Origin: Calycina herbarum
Taxonomy: Eukaryota; Ascomycota; Leotiomycetes; Helotiales; Pezizellaceae
NCBI GenBank assembly: GCA_001414485.1
Contig: LLEY01000024.1
Location: forward strand, 372,001-436,000
Reading direction: 5' to 3'
Length of the DNA: 64,000 bases
Position 1 is the stretch's first letter; each line of letters begins with the position of its first letter. The notes beneath the pieces were generated by a model. That model was not told the DNA's origin. It saw only the letters and a list, made by a program, of their open reading frames with translations, and searched no databases. Both the position numbers and the translations under genes were made by a program. Below, piece by piece: positions 1 through 11,186 of this stretch.

Positions 1-70
1 CTCCCAAAAGGGGGTTTTTTTAAGCAAATAGGATGATAGGATTTCTTACTTGGGACTTGGGGGGAACTAA

Positions 71-645
71 CTGGTGTTTATTGGAGTTAAGATAGAGCAA
101 AACCATCGTGCCTTGTCGCTACCGGAGCCAAGTGAAAGAGGTGTAGAGAGTCTGAAGAATTGGATCCAGGGGACTTCCTGTATCTCCAGGCTAGAATCTC
201 AGTATCTCGAGAATCAATAGGATCTTTTGAATCTCACAGGACCTGTGGATAATGCGGTCACTCGTATCGAATCTGTGGTTGAGGATTCCTTCTTCTGGGT
301 TGATATTTTCATCCGCAGGGTACAGAACCTCTATTTTCGTAATACGTTGCGAGCTAATGGAAACTGCTATAGTACATTCCCAAAAACATCCAAAGGCGCC
401 TCACAAACCCCTCAAGCGACGGCAATATCCTGATCCTAGGCCCATGGCTCCAGTGCTTTAGTCGCGCAATTATCACGTGGATGGCTACGCTCGTCTTGCT
501 CATTCCCGTCATCCTACTGGTGTACATCTCTAGTACGAGTGGACGACCATCAGTCATATTCATCGCATCGGGATTCTTCTTGTCGACTGTGTCGCTGTTT
601 ACGAAAGCTGGCACTGTGGATGTCTTCATCGCTGGCGCTAGGTGA
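71..645 (+). pseudogene. DUF6594 membrane protein, 3' remnant
   Basis: Reading in the frame of position 146 gives a stretch typical of the DUF6594 family (fungal membrane proteins of unknown role): ESLKNWIQGTSCISRLE, then VVEDSFFW. A likely 53-bp intron follows (320-372, GTACAG...CTATAG, branch GCTAAT). After it comes a C-terminal membrane segment (TLVLLIPVILLVYI, then SVIFIASGFFLSTVSLF) ending at the TGA at 643-645. An in-frame TAG at 218-220 interrupts the conserved part, and the upstream frame is closed by a stop at 68-70, so the 5' portion is missing, in another exon, or beyond the window. I read it as a decayed or 5'-truncated copy. The family call rests on remembered motifs, so it is moderate; the stop codon itself is directly visible. 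Confidence 0.5.
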
Positions 646-883
646 GACCACACAGATAAGTGAGAATTCGTTGCTAATTCAAGACTTAGTTATTCAGCAG
701 TGTTGGTTGTGTTTATGAGTGCGGGTACTGATCTTGGCTCTTGTTAGTGCTAAAAAACAAAAGAGGTGGACTCTCAAGGAATGACTTCTCGGCTAAGGTT
801 AGGGGAAATAAACATTAGTCGACCTATAACATTTGAAGTTATTCTCGGCACTCCTCACGCCCGCGATAAAAGTGGTTTTGATA

Positions 884-2263
884 TTAATCTATATGCCTAA
901 TATAATCTATGCATCTCTCAGGAATTTTAGAAGCCCTCCGTCTGGCCCGTTGTATACATAGCTGCTTTTTAACTACCACTTCACGCGTTAATAGTCCGCC
1001 TGCTTTTTCAACCATCGCAACAATATCACCATGTCTCTTGACCAATTTTGCACATGTTTCGACAGACCATTCTAGGAACTTAGTCATCCGTTCTTCTCTG
1101 TATACTTGATACTCCCGGGCCGTATCCAGAGGAGTTTCATCCCAAGAAGACCTCACTCCCCCATTCTTAGAATCAGGTGCGATCTTAAGTTTCTTCCGCC
1201 GTGCGTTCACTGGTGCGCCCTTTTTCAATAGTAGTTCGACACAGTATGGCATACATCTCATTGCAAAGCAATGCAAGAGAGTCTCACCGTCTCGATCCCC
1301 AACCTCAACTACTCGACGTCGCTTCTTCACGTCGGGACAACTAAAAACATATGTTTGCAGTAATCTTGCGACCAGTACATCTTCCCCATCTATATCCGGA
1401 CTGAATACTCTTGCAAGGAAGGCGAAAACGTTACTTCCCTCTTGTAAAGACTTCGGGTTTCGCTCTCGCTCATCGATATCTGCACCTGCGCATAGCATGC
1501 CTTCCACCACATCGAGTAATCCATTCTGAGCCGCTTTTAATATTAGTCCTGCTCTAGCTGTATGTTTATAGTTGGCGTTAGCACTATAAGAGATCAGTAG
1601 TCGGGCACATTTGCCTGAAGATACCATATCCTGAGGAAGGGCTGGAAGGCAGTGTGAAGCTGTTTCCCCCAAGTTGTTCTCCGTATGTACATTAGAACCA
1701 CACTCCAGTAATGCTTGCATAACTTTTGGCGAGGCGCTAAGAAAAGCAAGCATAAGGGGTGTGCATCTTGACAAGTTCCAGGCCTCCCAGTTGCCTTGAG
1801 CCTCTTGGGCCTTAGGTGCCGCAGGTCTTGTTAACTGTTCCAAATCACCACCCAAAGCTTTTATTGCTACAATGGTTCTTTTGAGATCTTCGTCTGCTTT
1901 CTGCTGGCTTCCTCTAAATGGCAGCGTGCTGAAAGCTGTTCCCGCTCTTGTGCGGCCTTCGGGCTTGCAACTCATTCGATGCAGCACACCAAATCCTTCT
2001 TCATCCACTGTGTTGATATCAATCTTTTTCCCTAGCCTCAATAGGACATCGAAGATAAAAGGATCGTGTTGCATCGCTGCTAAATCTAGCGGAGTGAGAC
2101 CTTGAGTAGGTATCTCGGCAATCGAATAAGGTTGATTATCTGGGTCATCAAACTTGTTCAGCCACCGAACACGGTGGTCAAAGGCGTATGAATTGATAGG
2201 TAGCTGGCATTGATCAAAACTTGCCGATTTCATTATTTTACAGAAATTCAGACGACTTGACAT
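884..2263 (-). CDS. ankyrin-repeat protein
   Basis: Single-exon gene of 459 aa with its ATG at 2261-2263. Ankyrin-like repeats occur around residues 55-100 (TPLDLAAMQHDPFIFDVLL), 160-205 (TPLMLAFLSASPKVMQALL), 235-275 (AAQNGLLDVVEGMLCAGADI) and 330-365 (GETLLHCFAMRCMPYCVELL). There is no signal peptide or membrane segment. Such stand-alone ankyrin proteins are abundant and variable in filamentous fungi; they mediate protein-protein contacts and usually have no assigned function. The C-terminal 90 residues are basic and show no recognised domain. The neighbours give no functional hint. Coding is supported by the long open frame and the spaced repeat motifs; the product is generic. Confidence 0.8.
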   Translation of the reverse strand: MSSRLNFCKIMKSASFDQCQLPINSYAFDHRVRWLNKFDDPDNQPYSIAEIPTQGLTPLDLAAMQHDPFIFDVLLRLGKKIDINTVDEEGFGVLHRMSCKPEGRTRAGTAFSTLPFRGSQQKADEDLKRTIVAIKALGGDLEQLTRPAAPKAQEAQGNWEAWNLSRCTPLMLAFLSASPKVMQALLECGSNVHTENNLGETASHCLPALPQDMVSSGKCARLLISYSANANYKHTARAGLILKAAQNGLLDVVEGMLCAGADIDERERNPKSLQEGSNVFAFLARVFSPDIDGEDVLVARLLQTYVFSCPDVKKRRRVVEVGDRDGETLLHCFAMRCMPYCVELLLKKGAPVNARRKKLKIAPDSKNGGVRSSWDETPLDTAREYQVYREERMTKFLEWSVETCAKLVKRHGDIVAMVEKAGGLLTREVVVKKQLCIQRARRRASKIPERCIDYIRHID

Positions 2264-4757
2264 TGATCACGTGTACAGTACTTTGGAGAAATGGAGTAGA
2301 AGTGGGAGATTTTAGAGATGCCTAATAAGATACGCCCTATGCTTTGGGAAGGAAATCATAAGACATTTACTACTTTCAGGAGTTAGTATTTAAAAAATCC
2401 GAGTGCTAAAACTCCAACGTAAGACAGCAACTAGAAGAACCTAATTCCCAAGGGATTCAAGAGTGATAGAGATAAGGAACGTAAGAACTTTGAAGGCTCT
2501 GATTGAAAATAACATCCGATAAAGGAATGATTTAAGGAATCAAAAGATAATAGTGCACTGTTCCAGGTAGGAAGGAGACAACTTCAATAAACAAAACGAA
2601 TAAATGCATAGTACTACGGTATTCAAAAAATCGCCCAACAATTCTCAGAGAACAAATACTTCTTCGAGATCTTGTCTTGGTGTACGGAGCATTGCAAGGA
2701 AGATAATCAGCTACTAGCAGCTTATCGTAACTCATTACGTATAAAATCCCAAGAAATACAGAAACGTACTGCACTGCAGTCACAACCCCGCGACCGCCGG
2801 CGGCAACCACGATTCGAGGGTTCATATTTTTGTTTCTTCCCACCACCTTCCCCACGATTTCCTCTCGTTTCAGACACGACGGTACAACGGTGGAAATCAA
2901 ATGCGCATCATGTCTACCCATTTCGGGTGTTGCGCAAAGGACTTGATTGCTTTTTTTCCGTCGCCGGTACCTTGTACAGACGACATCATCATGTTGTGGT
3001 GCACACAACAAACTTCCGTACAGCGTATGGATGATGCATGAAGATCCTAGATGCGACAACACACAAACCAACAACAATGACGTAAAAAAATCGAGAACCG
3101 AACAACAACAAAAGGCCGGGCGTCTCGCGCTCTTCAGGTATAAAAATACAGCAGCCAGCTCGTATTTAAAAGTTCGGATCAGCGTCGCCCAGGCCCCGAT
3201 TTTTGCCAAACGAGGATGGTAATTTGCTTTTGGACCAGTGAGGAGTCGGGATGCAGCGCCCTAGACGATCGGTGGGAAGCTTGAAATTGAGCTAATTGAG
3301 GTGGGTGTGGTGCCTGACTTGTGTTGTGCTGTGCGCCCAGGAATCATTGTTAATGTTTGGGTTCTGGCATTGATTGGACAACGTGTTGATGCTGCATGAA
3401 GCGGTGCGACGACGGAGAGAAGCTTTGCGGATGAGGATGAAGGATTGGGATGGTAAAAAGTCGGGATTTCCAGAGAAGGGGCTAAGGAAATGAGAGTCTG
3501 GATGCAGAGACAACTTCATCTCTCCAAGATCTTGGGATGCTTGGATTTGGGGTTTACCAAGTTACCAAGTGACCGGATTCAGCTGTTGGTGTTGACTTTC
3601 ATAAATCTTCCCTGGCCAATCCCCGGAGAAGTTGTGAATGGCTTCATCGTCTGAACCTCAACATCCTTGAGATGAGATGGAAAGGAAATGAAGCATGGTC
3701 GCCACGCATCGCCAGTGGACGGTGTGCTTCGTAAAGTGTGATCGCTGTGATGGTGTTGATCCGGCGTTCCGTTTGTTGAATTATGCCGGCCGATGTTGGC
3801 GCTGAATCGTGAGATATTCAGCCTCGTGTTGAAGTCTTCAATCTCACATTGTTGACTTCGACGAGGTGTCGAATGTTTCATCAATTGTCGCTCCCCCTTT
3901 GTGGATTCCCTCGGGGACTCTGGAAATAGGTTCTGGAAATAAGTTCTGGAAATAAGTTCTGGGAAATTCGTGGGAAATCCCAAGTTTCCAACAATAACTC
4001 AGCGCCGGAGTCTTTCCCGCTCTTTTGGGAGGGTGTCACCCAGATAGGTCTAGTCAGGTACCAACCCCGCGAAATTAGGTTAGGAAGGAGCGGTGATTGG
4101 TTGGGTCGACTTCTCCTTTCCAACCTCACTCTAGTCTGAGGTGCCATCAACAACATCTAATTTGACATGCCCAAGAACTCAATTTACCGCTGTAGGTCTT
4201 CGAGGTCTTCTGACCGCTCTGCGATGCCAGCAGCGAGGAATTTCAACAGCTAAATCCCCAGAGCTAGGCCTAAACACGGATCCCCAAGTGGTTTGGCAAA
4301 CAAAAGGGGGTTTGTTCATCCCCAATCCAGCAATCTCTGCCCTGCTAGCCCTAGAACTGCGCTGCAATCTGCAATGGTCCCCAAAATACTGTACTGTACC
4401 GACCAGGATTGCTTGCCCACAGCCAGTCAGGAATCACTGTGAGCGCTGTAATTTGCCCTTCGGCTCCACTTGCGCAGGCCAAGTTCCCCAACACGCCCAA
4501 ATGGTCCCCTATCACCTCGATCACCCCCAGCACACCCCTGCCCGCCGTTACTACTTGACATGCACTTCCCCATTATCGACAGCTTCTCTTCCTTCTTTCT
4601 TCTCTCTCGTTGTTGAGCCTCTCCATTCTTCCAACACCACCGCTTCATTCTTTCAGCGGGCATTCGTTACTCGATATCACGACTCTCCAACTACCTAATC
4701 CCCTCACGAATCTTTTTCGCATACCCTAATTTTTAACGGATCCCAATTCCCGCCAAT
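2264..4757. other. intergenic region upstream of the glucanase gene
   Basis: About 2.5 kb without a convincing gene. Open frames here are short and overlap on both strands without recognisable domains. A short direct repeat of AATAAGTTCTGGA type occurs three times at about 3928-3962. A pyrimidine-rich tract at about 4578-4632 lies just upstream of the glucanase start, as is common in fungal promoters or 5' leaders. Confidence 0.5.
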
Positions 4758-6932
4758 ATGAAGACTGGAGTTATTGCAATCGCTGCGGCGATTGCTGGTG
4801 GTGTGAGTGCGCGCGACACCCACGCCGGTCGCAGACACGCCCACCAAGCTTTCCACTTGGGAAGAAATGCTTTGGTGACTGGAACTGGCTCTCCTGAGAC
4901 TTGTGGATGTACTACAATTTACACCACTATTACCGGAGAGGGTACCCGTAAGTGTTTGCCAAACGAAGTCCAATTGACTTTATATCTTCAAAAAACAAAC
5001 GCGCTAACCTCCCAATTCAGTCTACAACCCACCTGCCCCAGCAACCACCTCCGCACCAGCTCCTTCTTCCTCTTCCGTGGTGTCCGTCGCCTCCGTTTCC
5101 TCGGTCGAATCAACTCCTTCACCTATAATCGTTACCGTTCCAACAAGTACCGCTACTCCCGTCATTCCAGTGCCAACTCCATTGGCCTCGACTGTCGAGA
5201 CTCCCGGCGTGTACACAATTCCTGCTACGACCGTTGTCATCAAGGTGCGTTTTCTCCAAGATTATTTCGCTTTGGGGTTGTTTTAGGAGGGCTGGGACAC
5301 TCTTTTCCTTGGACAAGATTCTTTTTAGAAATGGCAATACTGACTATGATATCATCTACAGGAGACAACAACCGTTTGCGGTGCTGCTTCCACCTCGGTC
5401 CCAGCAGGTCAATTGACATACGGAGGAGTTACCACCGTTGTTGAGGTATGTGCAATGACATATGGTTATAAATATTTGCTAATACCGTGTAGACCGCAAC
5501 CACCGTAGTCTGCCCATATGCCACCGTTTCCACCAACTCTGGCGTCGTTACCAGTGTCATTGAGACCACGACCTATGTCTGCCCATCCGCCGGTACCTTC
5601 ACAATTGCTCCTTCAACCACTAGTCTCTCAGTTGCCACTACTTTGGTCTACCCCACCCCAGCTGTTTTCACTCCAGGAACCTACACTCGTGATGCCATTA
5701 CCACCACCGGTAAGTCTCATTCTCCGAACAATGTTCCATATTCTAGTTGTTTCGGGAGTCGCAAAATACACTTTACTCCCAAGACAACTCTTACACTTTT
5801 CTCTCTCATAGAAATAAACTGACTCATTCTGTGATTAGTTGTCGAGACCAACTATGTCATCTTCTGTCCATTGACTGCTTCAAGCGCGGCTCCAAGCTCC
5901 TCCGCGGCTCCAAGCACATCGGCTGCTCCAATTCCATCCTCCAGCGCCGCTCCATCAATTGTTGAAGCTCCTTCAAGCTCTTATGTTGCCCCTGTTGTTT
6001 CTTCCACCCCAGTCGTGGTCGTATCTTCATCTGCACCAGTCGTTGTTTCTACTCCAGCTTCATCCGTCGCTGTCGTCGTTTCATCTAGCTCTGCTGCTCC
6101 ATCTGCCTCCGCTTCTTCCTCTACCTCTACCGGTAATCTTGGAAGCTCCGGAAAGCAATGGGCCATCACCTACTCTCCATACACCGACTCCGGATCTTGC
6201 AAGAATGCAATCCAAGTTGCCGCTGATATTCTCATCATCAAGGCCGCTGGTTTCGAGGCTGTCCGTATCTACAGCACTGACTGCTCTGGGCTTACCAACG
6301 TTGGAAACGCTTGTGCTGTTTCTGGTCTCCGAATGATCATTGGTGTCTTCATCAGCAGCACCGGTATCTCTGGCGCCCAAACTCAAGTTGATGCTATCGT
6401 TTCATGGGGTAAATTCTCCATGGTTGACCTCATCGTTGTCGGTAACGAGGCTGTTTTCAATGGTTACTGTTCCGCCAGCGCTCTCGCCGATTTCATCAGC
6501 TCCAGCAAGGCCAAATTCGTCTCAGGTGGATACTCCGGAAAGGTCACCACCACCGAGCCCCTCAACACCTGGCAAGCAAACTCCGGCGCTCTTTGCGGTG
6601 CCGTTGACGTTGTTGGTTGCAACATCCACCCATTCTTCAACGCCGATGTCACCGCTGAGAATGCTGGTCCTTTCACCGCTTCTCAATTGAAGATCGTTGA
6701 CGGACTCTGCCCAGGAAAGACCGGTATCAATTTGGAGACTGGATGGCCATCCGCCGGAACCTGTAACGGAAAGGCTTGCCCTGGTAAGGATGCTCAAGCC
6801 ACTGCTATCAAGTCCATCACCGAGTCATGTGGAGGTCAATCCGTCATGTTCTCCTACACTGATGAACTCTGGAAGCCATCTGGCGAGTTTGGATGCGAGC
6901 AACATTGGGGTGCCGTCAAGCTCTTTGGTTAA
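4758..6932 (+). CDS. btgE: GH17 cell-wall glucanase (btgE/SCW11-like)
   Basis: Five exons (4758-4947, 5021-5244, 5362-5445, 5493-5709, 5839-6932) give a 602-aa protein; every junction is GT...AG and keeps frame. It starts with a signal peptide (MKTGVIAIAAAIAGGVSA), then a Cys-containing N-terminal region (ETCGCTTIYTTITGEGT) characteristic of fungal BtgE/Scw11 proteins. A long Ser/Thr/Pro/Val-rich, probably O-mannosylated linker follows. The glycoside hydrolase 17 domain spans about residues 342-602. The acid/base Glu is about residue 442 (VVGNEAVF) and the nucleophile Glu about 538 (NLETGWPSAG). The family acts on beta-1,3-glucan and remodels the wall. No GPI signal is visible; the protein ends KLFG. 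Its proximity to the chitin synthase and Skt5-like genes is notable. The fine name is by resemblance; GH17 membership is firm. Confidence 0.9.
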
Positions 6933-7901
6933 ATCATTTTCATCACCTTTCACCACGAAACCGAATCTCTTTTCTTCCTACCCTGAAGAAATTCGAAATC
7001 TCAACCAAGCACGATCTCTCTCTTTTGTTACGCGATGAATAGAAAGGAAAACACAAAACAATGTTACGCAATGTACAGATGTTTCTTGGCTAGTAGATGG
7101 GAAAAAGGGGGGGGGATTCGGGGACGGGGGGAAAGATGAAAATGGATTGGGAGGAGATGCTAAAACAAGAAAATACCCATAAATGATTCCCCCGCCCTTT
7201 GATACTCTCCCGAGTATTAGATGTAGATAATTCTCTCTTTTTCTTTGTTGTTAATTAGGGATGAATGAAAATAAGAATTTTTCTTCACATGGGAATTCAG
7301 GAGTAGATGGGTTGCATTTCTGTTGTGATTTTTCTTGCGAGGTTTTATGATTTTTTGGAATGGGTGGGAGAGTTCCTTGTCTTGCGATTAGTTGGATTCT
7401 TCCTGCGATTGCAATGCTATAAATACAAGTACAAAAGTAGTCGAGTTACTAGTTTTGATACAGGCTCGCTTCGGTTAACCCGGAAGGAGTGGAATGAAGA
7501 ACAAAAACCTCCTTGCCGAATTGGGAAGCGAGTTAATCCGTAGGTAACAAATAGCAACGCAGTAGATATATATATATATGAAATTAAGAGGATTCAACTA
7601 GTTATCGGGCGTTCCAATTACAGCCTCTAGTAGTAATAGGCAGGACGACGACGTAAAGGTATCTACTAGTGTGCTACAAGGTATTTTGCAAGGCTTTTTT
7701 TTATATGTGATTTGATCAACTCCAAGGATTCAGGGATTACGAAAACTTCCTGTCTACTCTTCTAAGAGGCTATAGATACAAGTTAAGAAGGCACTCTGAT
7801 ATTTATCTTCTGTTATTTGGTACTCTGATACTAGGTAGAGGTATCTAGTTATATTGAAATATTTACGTGGTTGGTGATATTTGTAATTCGAAAGGAATGT
7901 T

Positions 7902-7946
7902 ATAAGGTAGGAAGTATTATAAGGTGGGAAGTATTATAAGGTAGGA
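7902..7946. repeat. 17-bp tandem repeat, about 2.6 copies
   Basis: Consecutive units of ATAAGGTAGGAAGTATT, with one G substitution in the second copy and a partial third copy. It lies in AT-rich non-coding sequence. Confidence 0.75.
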
Positions 7947-8739
7947 TCTTTTGACATGTCGTGTTTATTTAGCTGTATAGAGAAATATTATATATTATAT
8001 TTTAATTCAAAGGATTAGAAGAGAATAAGAAAAGTTATAATTAAGAAGTGCTGAAAAGTGGAAATTTACTTCTTTTACTTTATCTTATTCTCGCGAGTTG
8101 TTCAATTTCTGGATTTGACCTGACATGTCTTTTCAATTACACTTAACTCTTTTTGGTTAATTGAAAAACTGGACGAACGATTGTTCTAAAGAGTTGGGAT
8201 AATCGTTTGTTTGTTTAGGCATCCCGTTAGTAGAATATATTTACAGCCGCGGTTTTTTTGTCTATTGCGAGACTGACTGGCAATTCCACCCGATGCGATC
8301 GGAATTTGTAAATCAGGTGATGAACGATGAGCCAGAAGAGGCGGTCGATCAATCTGAAGAGGAAGAAGAGGAGGCAGAGAAGCCAACTTCTTTTCCTAAC
8401 CACCTTCGTTTCTTAACATGGTAGACTTTATGAGTCTAGGAAGGAGTTGTGATGCATAAGTGGTCCACTTTTGCCAGCGGCGTTCTTGACGGGGAAGTTA
8501 AAGATCCCAAAACCGTGGAAAGGAGCCCCTTCCAAGGCTACCAACCACTACAAACAATGCCGAAGCTTTCGTTTGGCGTTCTGCTTGCTCATCGTGAGGT
8601 CCCACGACTGATAGTAATATATTACGACTAGATATTTAGCTATAGAGATTATAACATGTATTTTATTCGAACAGTTTCCAATTCACCAAGTGATGAAAGT
8701 AATATGATTAAAAACAGTTTCCGAGATAGAAGGAACTAG

Positions 8740-9068
8740 TATACTTTATTCATCATTTGCAGAATTGTCTAATTACGTTATTAATTTAGAGTATTTAGTA
8801 GTGAGTCTAGTAAGTCAACATATTTAACTATCTTATTTAAGAGTATCTAAGTAATCAAATTAATTAATTAAAGTCCCGAGTGTTTTGATAGTATAGAGTT
8901 TCAAATGCTTATCTAAATAATATTTAATTAATTAACATAGATATCCTAGATATCCTAGATATCTTAGAAGACTTGAGTTATTATGACAAAGCATAGATGT
9001 TGAGTATAGTAAGTCTATAATATTTCTGGATAGAATTAGACAATTCTATAATTGGTGAATAAAGTATA
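8740..9068. mobile_element. MITE with TA-flanked inverted termini (copy 1)
   Basis: A 329-bp element. The left end reads TATACTTTATTCATCATTTG and the right end, reverse-complemented, TATACTTTATTCACCAATTA; the next 18 or so bases of both arms also match (AGAATTGTCTAATT). The TA at the tips is compatible with Tc1/mariner-type target duplication. The interior is AT-rich and non-coding, with three ATATCCTAG/ATATCTTAG-type repeats near 8940-8968. A related copy lies at about 24131-24446. The two share the same interior order of motifs, for example the stretch around TCTAATTACG and that around TTAATTAAAGTC. Confidence 0.7.
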
Positions 9069-9165
9069 TTAGAACAATCAACTTTAAACTATCTAGATTA
9101 ATACTTTAGATTCCCCTAGAAAGTTAGAAAAACGAGCTCTTTATTTACTGTCTCTTTTCATGTCC
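9069..9165. repeat. right half of a second MITE family interrupted by copy 1
   Basis: Sequence directly right of the 8740-9068 element (TAGAACAATCAA... ending TTTACTGTCTCTTTTCATGTCC) matches the right half of the short element at 18179-18301. A degenerate match to its left half sits just left of 8740 (around 8698-8739). The simplest reading is that the TA-flanked element was inserted into an older copy of the 18-kb family. Confidence 0.5.
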
Positions 9166-9684
9166 ACTACGGGAGTTGTATATTTTGAGGCGTACAAAAA
9201 TATGGTCCTTCTTAAGATCAATAAATATAGTGGCAATGGAATAGTACAAAAGTCTGGTACTTCTTGCCATGAAGTGATGGGGTGCAAGTCCCTCAAGTCC
9301 CCCAGAGCATTCATATGGAAATTTGTCTTCCCAACTTAACCTTTAGCGCAGAATCGTACTCATCAGCTTCGTAGAAAATTTTTCCAATTTCGGTCCTCTC
9401 CAGTGGACTGCCATTGCCTGAATCTTGACCGTTGGGGGTTTGCGTTCAAGTGCGGCCATACGCCCCGCAGCGGCATTCATCAGGGGTAAATAGAATACAA
9501 TTTCGGGTTCAAGAGAACTTGAATAGATTCACACGGTCAAGAAATAGCAGTGGGATCTGGATAGTCCTGGAAAGCCCTCTTCATTGCTTGTGTTAATACG
9601 TACTGTATGCCATGCTCGTAAATCTTTCCCGCAAGCTCTCGATAATCTCGTCAAGAGACAGCGTTTTGCAATGCAACTCTCCCC

Positions 9685-11186
9685 CTACATTGCATCAATT
9701 GCAAAAACCTGTCCACCCGCCGTAGCAATATAGACTACTTTCCCATCTAGAGAGAGAGTAACAGAAGTAGGGTTGTGAATATCTCGAACAAAAGTAGCCT
9801 GACCGCCAAGCTCGTATACGATCATAACCGAGTAACCCACAGCCAGATATGCATTCCCATCATTGTCCATTGCAAAACCATCATATCCCATTAGAGCCTC
9901 TATTGGTGCAACAGCAAGAATCTCAGAACTATTAAGTTGCAACCCTGAGGTGGTGTCAATTTTCATTCGTTCGAAAGTTGTTCGGTGGATGTTGGTAAAG
10001 TAGAAGTAACCGTCGTGGTATTTGATATCGTTGATTCCAAGGAGATTATCAGCAACAGCGACAAGCTCGACATCAGGTGAGGTCCAGTTGGCTCGAATGA
10101 TTCGTCTACCTGTAGAGTCTGCGCTGAAAGTGAATGGTTTTCCGGGAATTGGGGTTATGCCGTTGAGGTTTCTGTCGGTCGCTATTTGATTCTGAAGGAC
10201 ACAGAGGGATGTTTCTGTGAGGCAGACAAGTTTGTATAGAGACATAGAACCGGGAGCGAAAACGGGGCCAGTGAAGACGTTGTAGTTAGTAAGTTGACCG
10301 CCTTGTATAGCGTAGGCCAGTGTGAACACAAACTACTCAACTACTCACTACTACTCGAGTAGTAATCTTGAGTAGTAGAGTAGAGAATAAGTAGCGGATC
10401 GGATAAGTAGAGTAGAGTAGTGACTTCAGACTACTCGAGTAGTCTGAAGTAGTCTTAGTAATATTTATATATTTACATTTATAAGGCTTATAAAGCTTAT
10501 TATTAGTAAATAATAATAGTTATATATAATAAAAACCTTTTTTTAAAAATTTTATAATCAATAGCTAATCTATTAAGACGATTATAAAAGAAGTTACGTA
10601 GTAGACAGAGTAGAAAGAAGATCTCGCTTGAGCTCCTGGGCAGCCCCCGAACGCCACTCCGACTCCACTCCGAGCTCCGGCCCGGCACGGCCCGATTCGG
10701 CCCGCACTACTCCACTACTACTCGAGTAGTAGTAGAGTAGTACTTAAAACCCCTTGAGTAGAGTAGAGTAGTAGTCACTACTCTACTCTACTCTACTCAT
10801 TGCTCACACTGGCGTAGGCTAAAAAGAAATCAAAATTAACTTCCGAGGATAAGATATTCAAGGTAAAAAAGTAAGAAGAAAATCATACTGCCAACTGTCG
10901 AAGAATCGATTGTAGCAATGCCGCTCAGAGCTGTACTGCCATTCAAAGGACTCGATAACAGAGGATTAACACTGCCCGTAGTTGGGTCTAATTCGAGGAG
11001 AGTACTAGAGTTGAGGGTGCTAATAAACAAGTTTCCAAAGCGTCCCGCATGAATGTATTCAATACGAGTGTCCTTCGCCAACTCGAGAACGAGTCTTGGC
11101 TCAGCACGGGGTAGGACCTTGCTAAGATAAATAGTCGAGAGAAGTAAAACCAGCAACTGGACGAAGAGAATGGCGAAGAAGAGCAT
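9685..11186 (-). pseudogene. SMP-30/gluconolactonase-like beta-propeller gene, split by a transposon
   Basis: Exon 1 (11186-10889, phase 1) encodes a hydrophobic N-terminal segment (LFFAILFVQLLVLLLSTIYL), then propeller-like sequence. The original intron is 10888-10819 (GTATGA...TTTTTAG). The second exon begins CCTACGC at 10818 but is broken after seven bases by the 494-bp element 10318-10811. It resumes at 10317 and runs to the TAG at 9685. Joining the halves across the 8-bp duplication restores a continuous frame reading STVG-TYAIQGGQ. The C-terminal part has SMP-30/NHL-like repeats (GINDIKYHDGYFYFTN, GYDGFAMDNDGNAYLAVG, PTSVTLSLDGKVVYIATAGG). Element plus duplication is 502 bp, not a multiple of three, so function requires the insert to be spliced out. 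Family enzymes are lactonases or related hydrolases; the substrate is unknown. Confidence 0.8.
10318..10811. mobile_element. non-autonomous hAT-like element with 8-bp target duplication
   Basis: The element begins CAGTGTGAACAC and ends with the inverted GCTCACACTG. It is flanked on both sides by the identical octamer GCGTAGGC (10310-10317 and 10812-10819). CAG-type termini with an 8-bp duplication are diagnostic of hAT transposons. The interior is non-coding. It carries many copies of ACTACTCGAGTAGT-type palindromes and AGTAGAG repeats near both ends, an AT-rich centre and a short GC-rich patch (10628-10705). At 494 bp it has no transposase. It interrupts the beta-propeller gene. Confidence 0.9.

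Larger units (their letters stand above)
6933..9684. other. AT-rich, repeat-bearing intergenic region
   Basis: About 2.7 kb without a supported gene. It includes the glucanase 3' UTR, a G-rich patch at 7106-7132, a (TA)n run near 7567, a tandem repeat at about 7902-7946 and the miniature element at 8740-9068 inside a second element. From about 7,550 the sequence is strongly AT-rich and stop-dense, as expected for old transposon sequence eroded by C-to-T mutation. Confidence 0.5.

Noticed and set aside
2532..3209. 225-aa minus-strand frame
   Set aside because: Overlapped by equally long frames on the plus strand, no domain, odd Cys/Arg-rich composition; looks like chance in promoter-like DNA.
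4141..4698. 185-aa plus-strand frame upstream of the glucanase
   Set aside because: Low-complexity Thr/Pro/Ser sequence in a pyrimidine-rich leader, with competing frames on the other strand; no conserved motif.
9240..9310. Possible tRNA-like stretch (GGTGCAAGTCCC)
   Set aside because: No acceptor or anticodon stem pairing could be drawn around it.
10501..10705. Short frame inside the hAT-like element as a possible transposase remnant
   Set aside because: Only 61 codons of low-complexity sequence spanning the AT-rich and GC-rich patches; no transposase motif.
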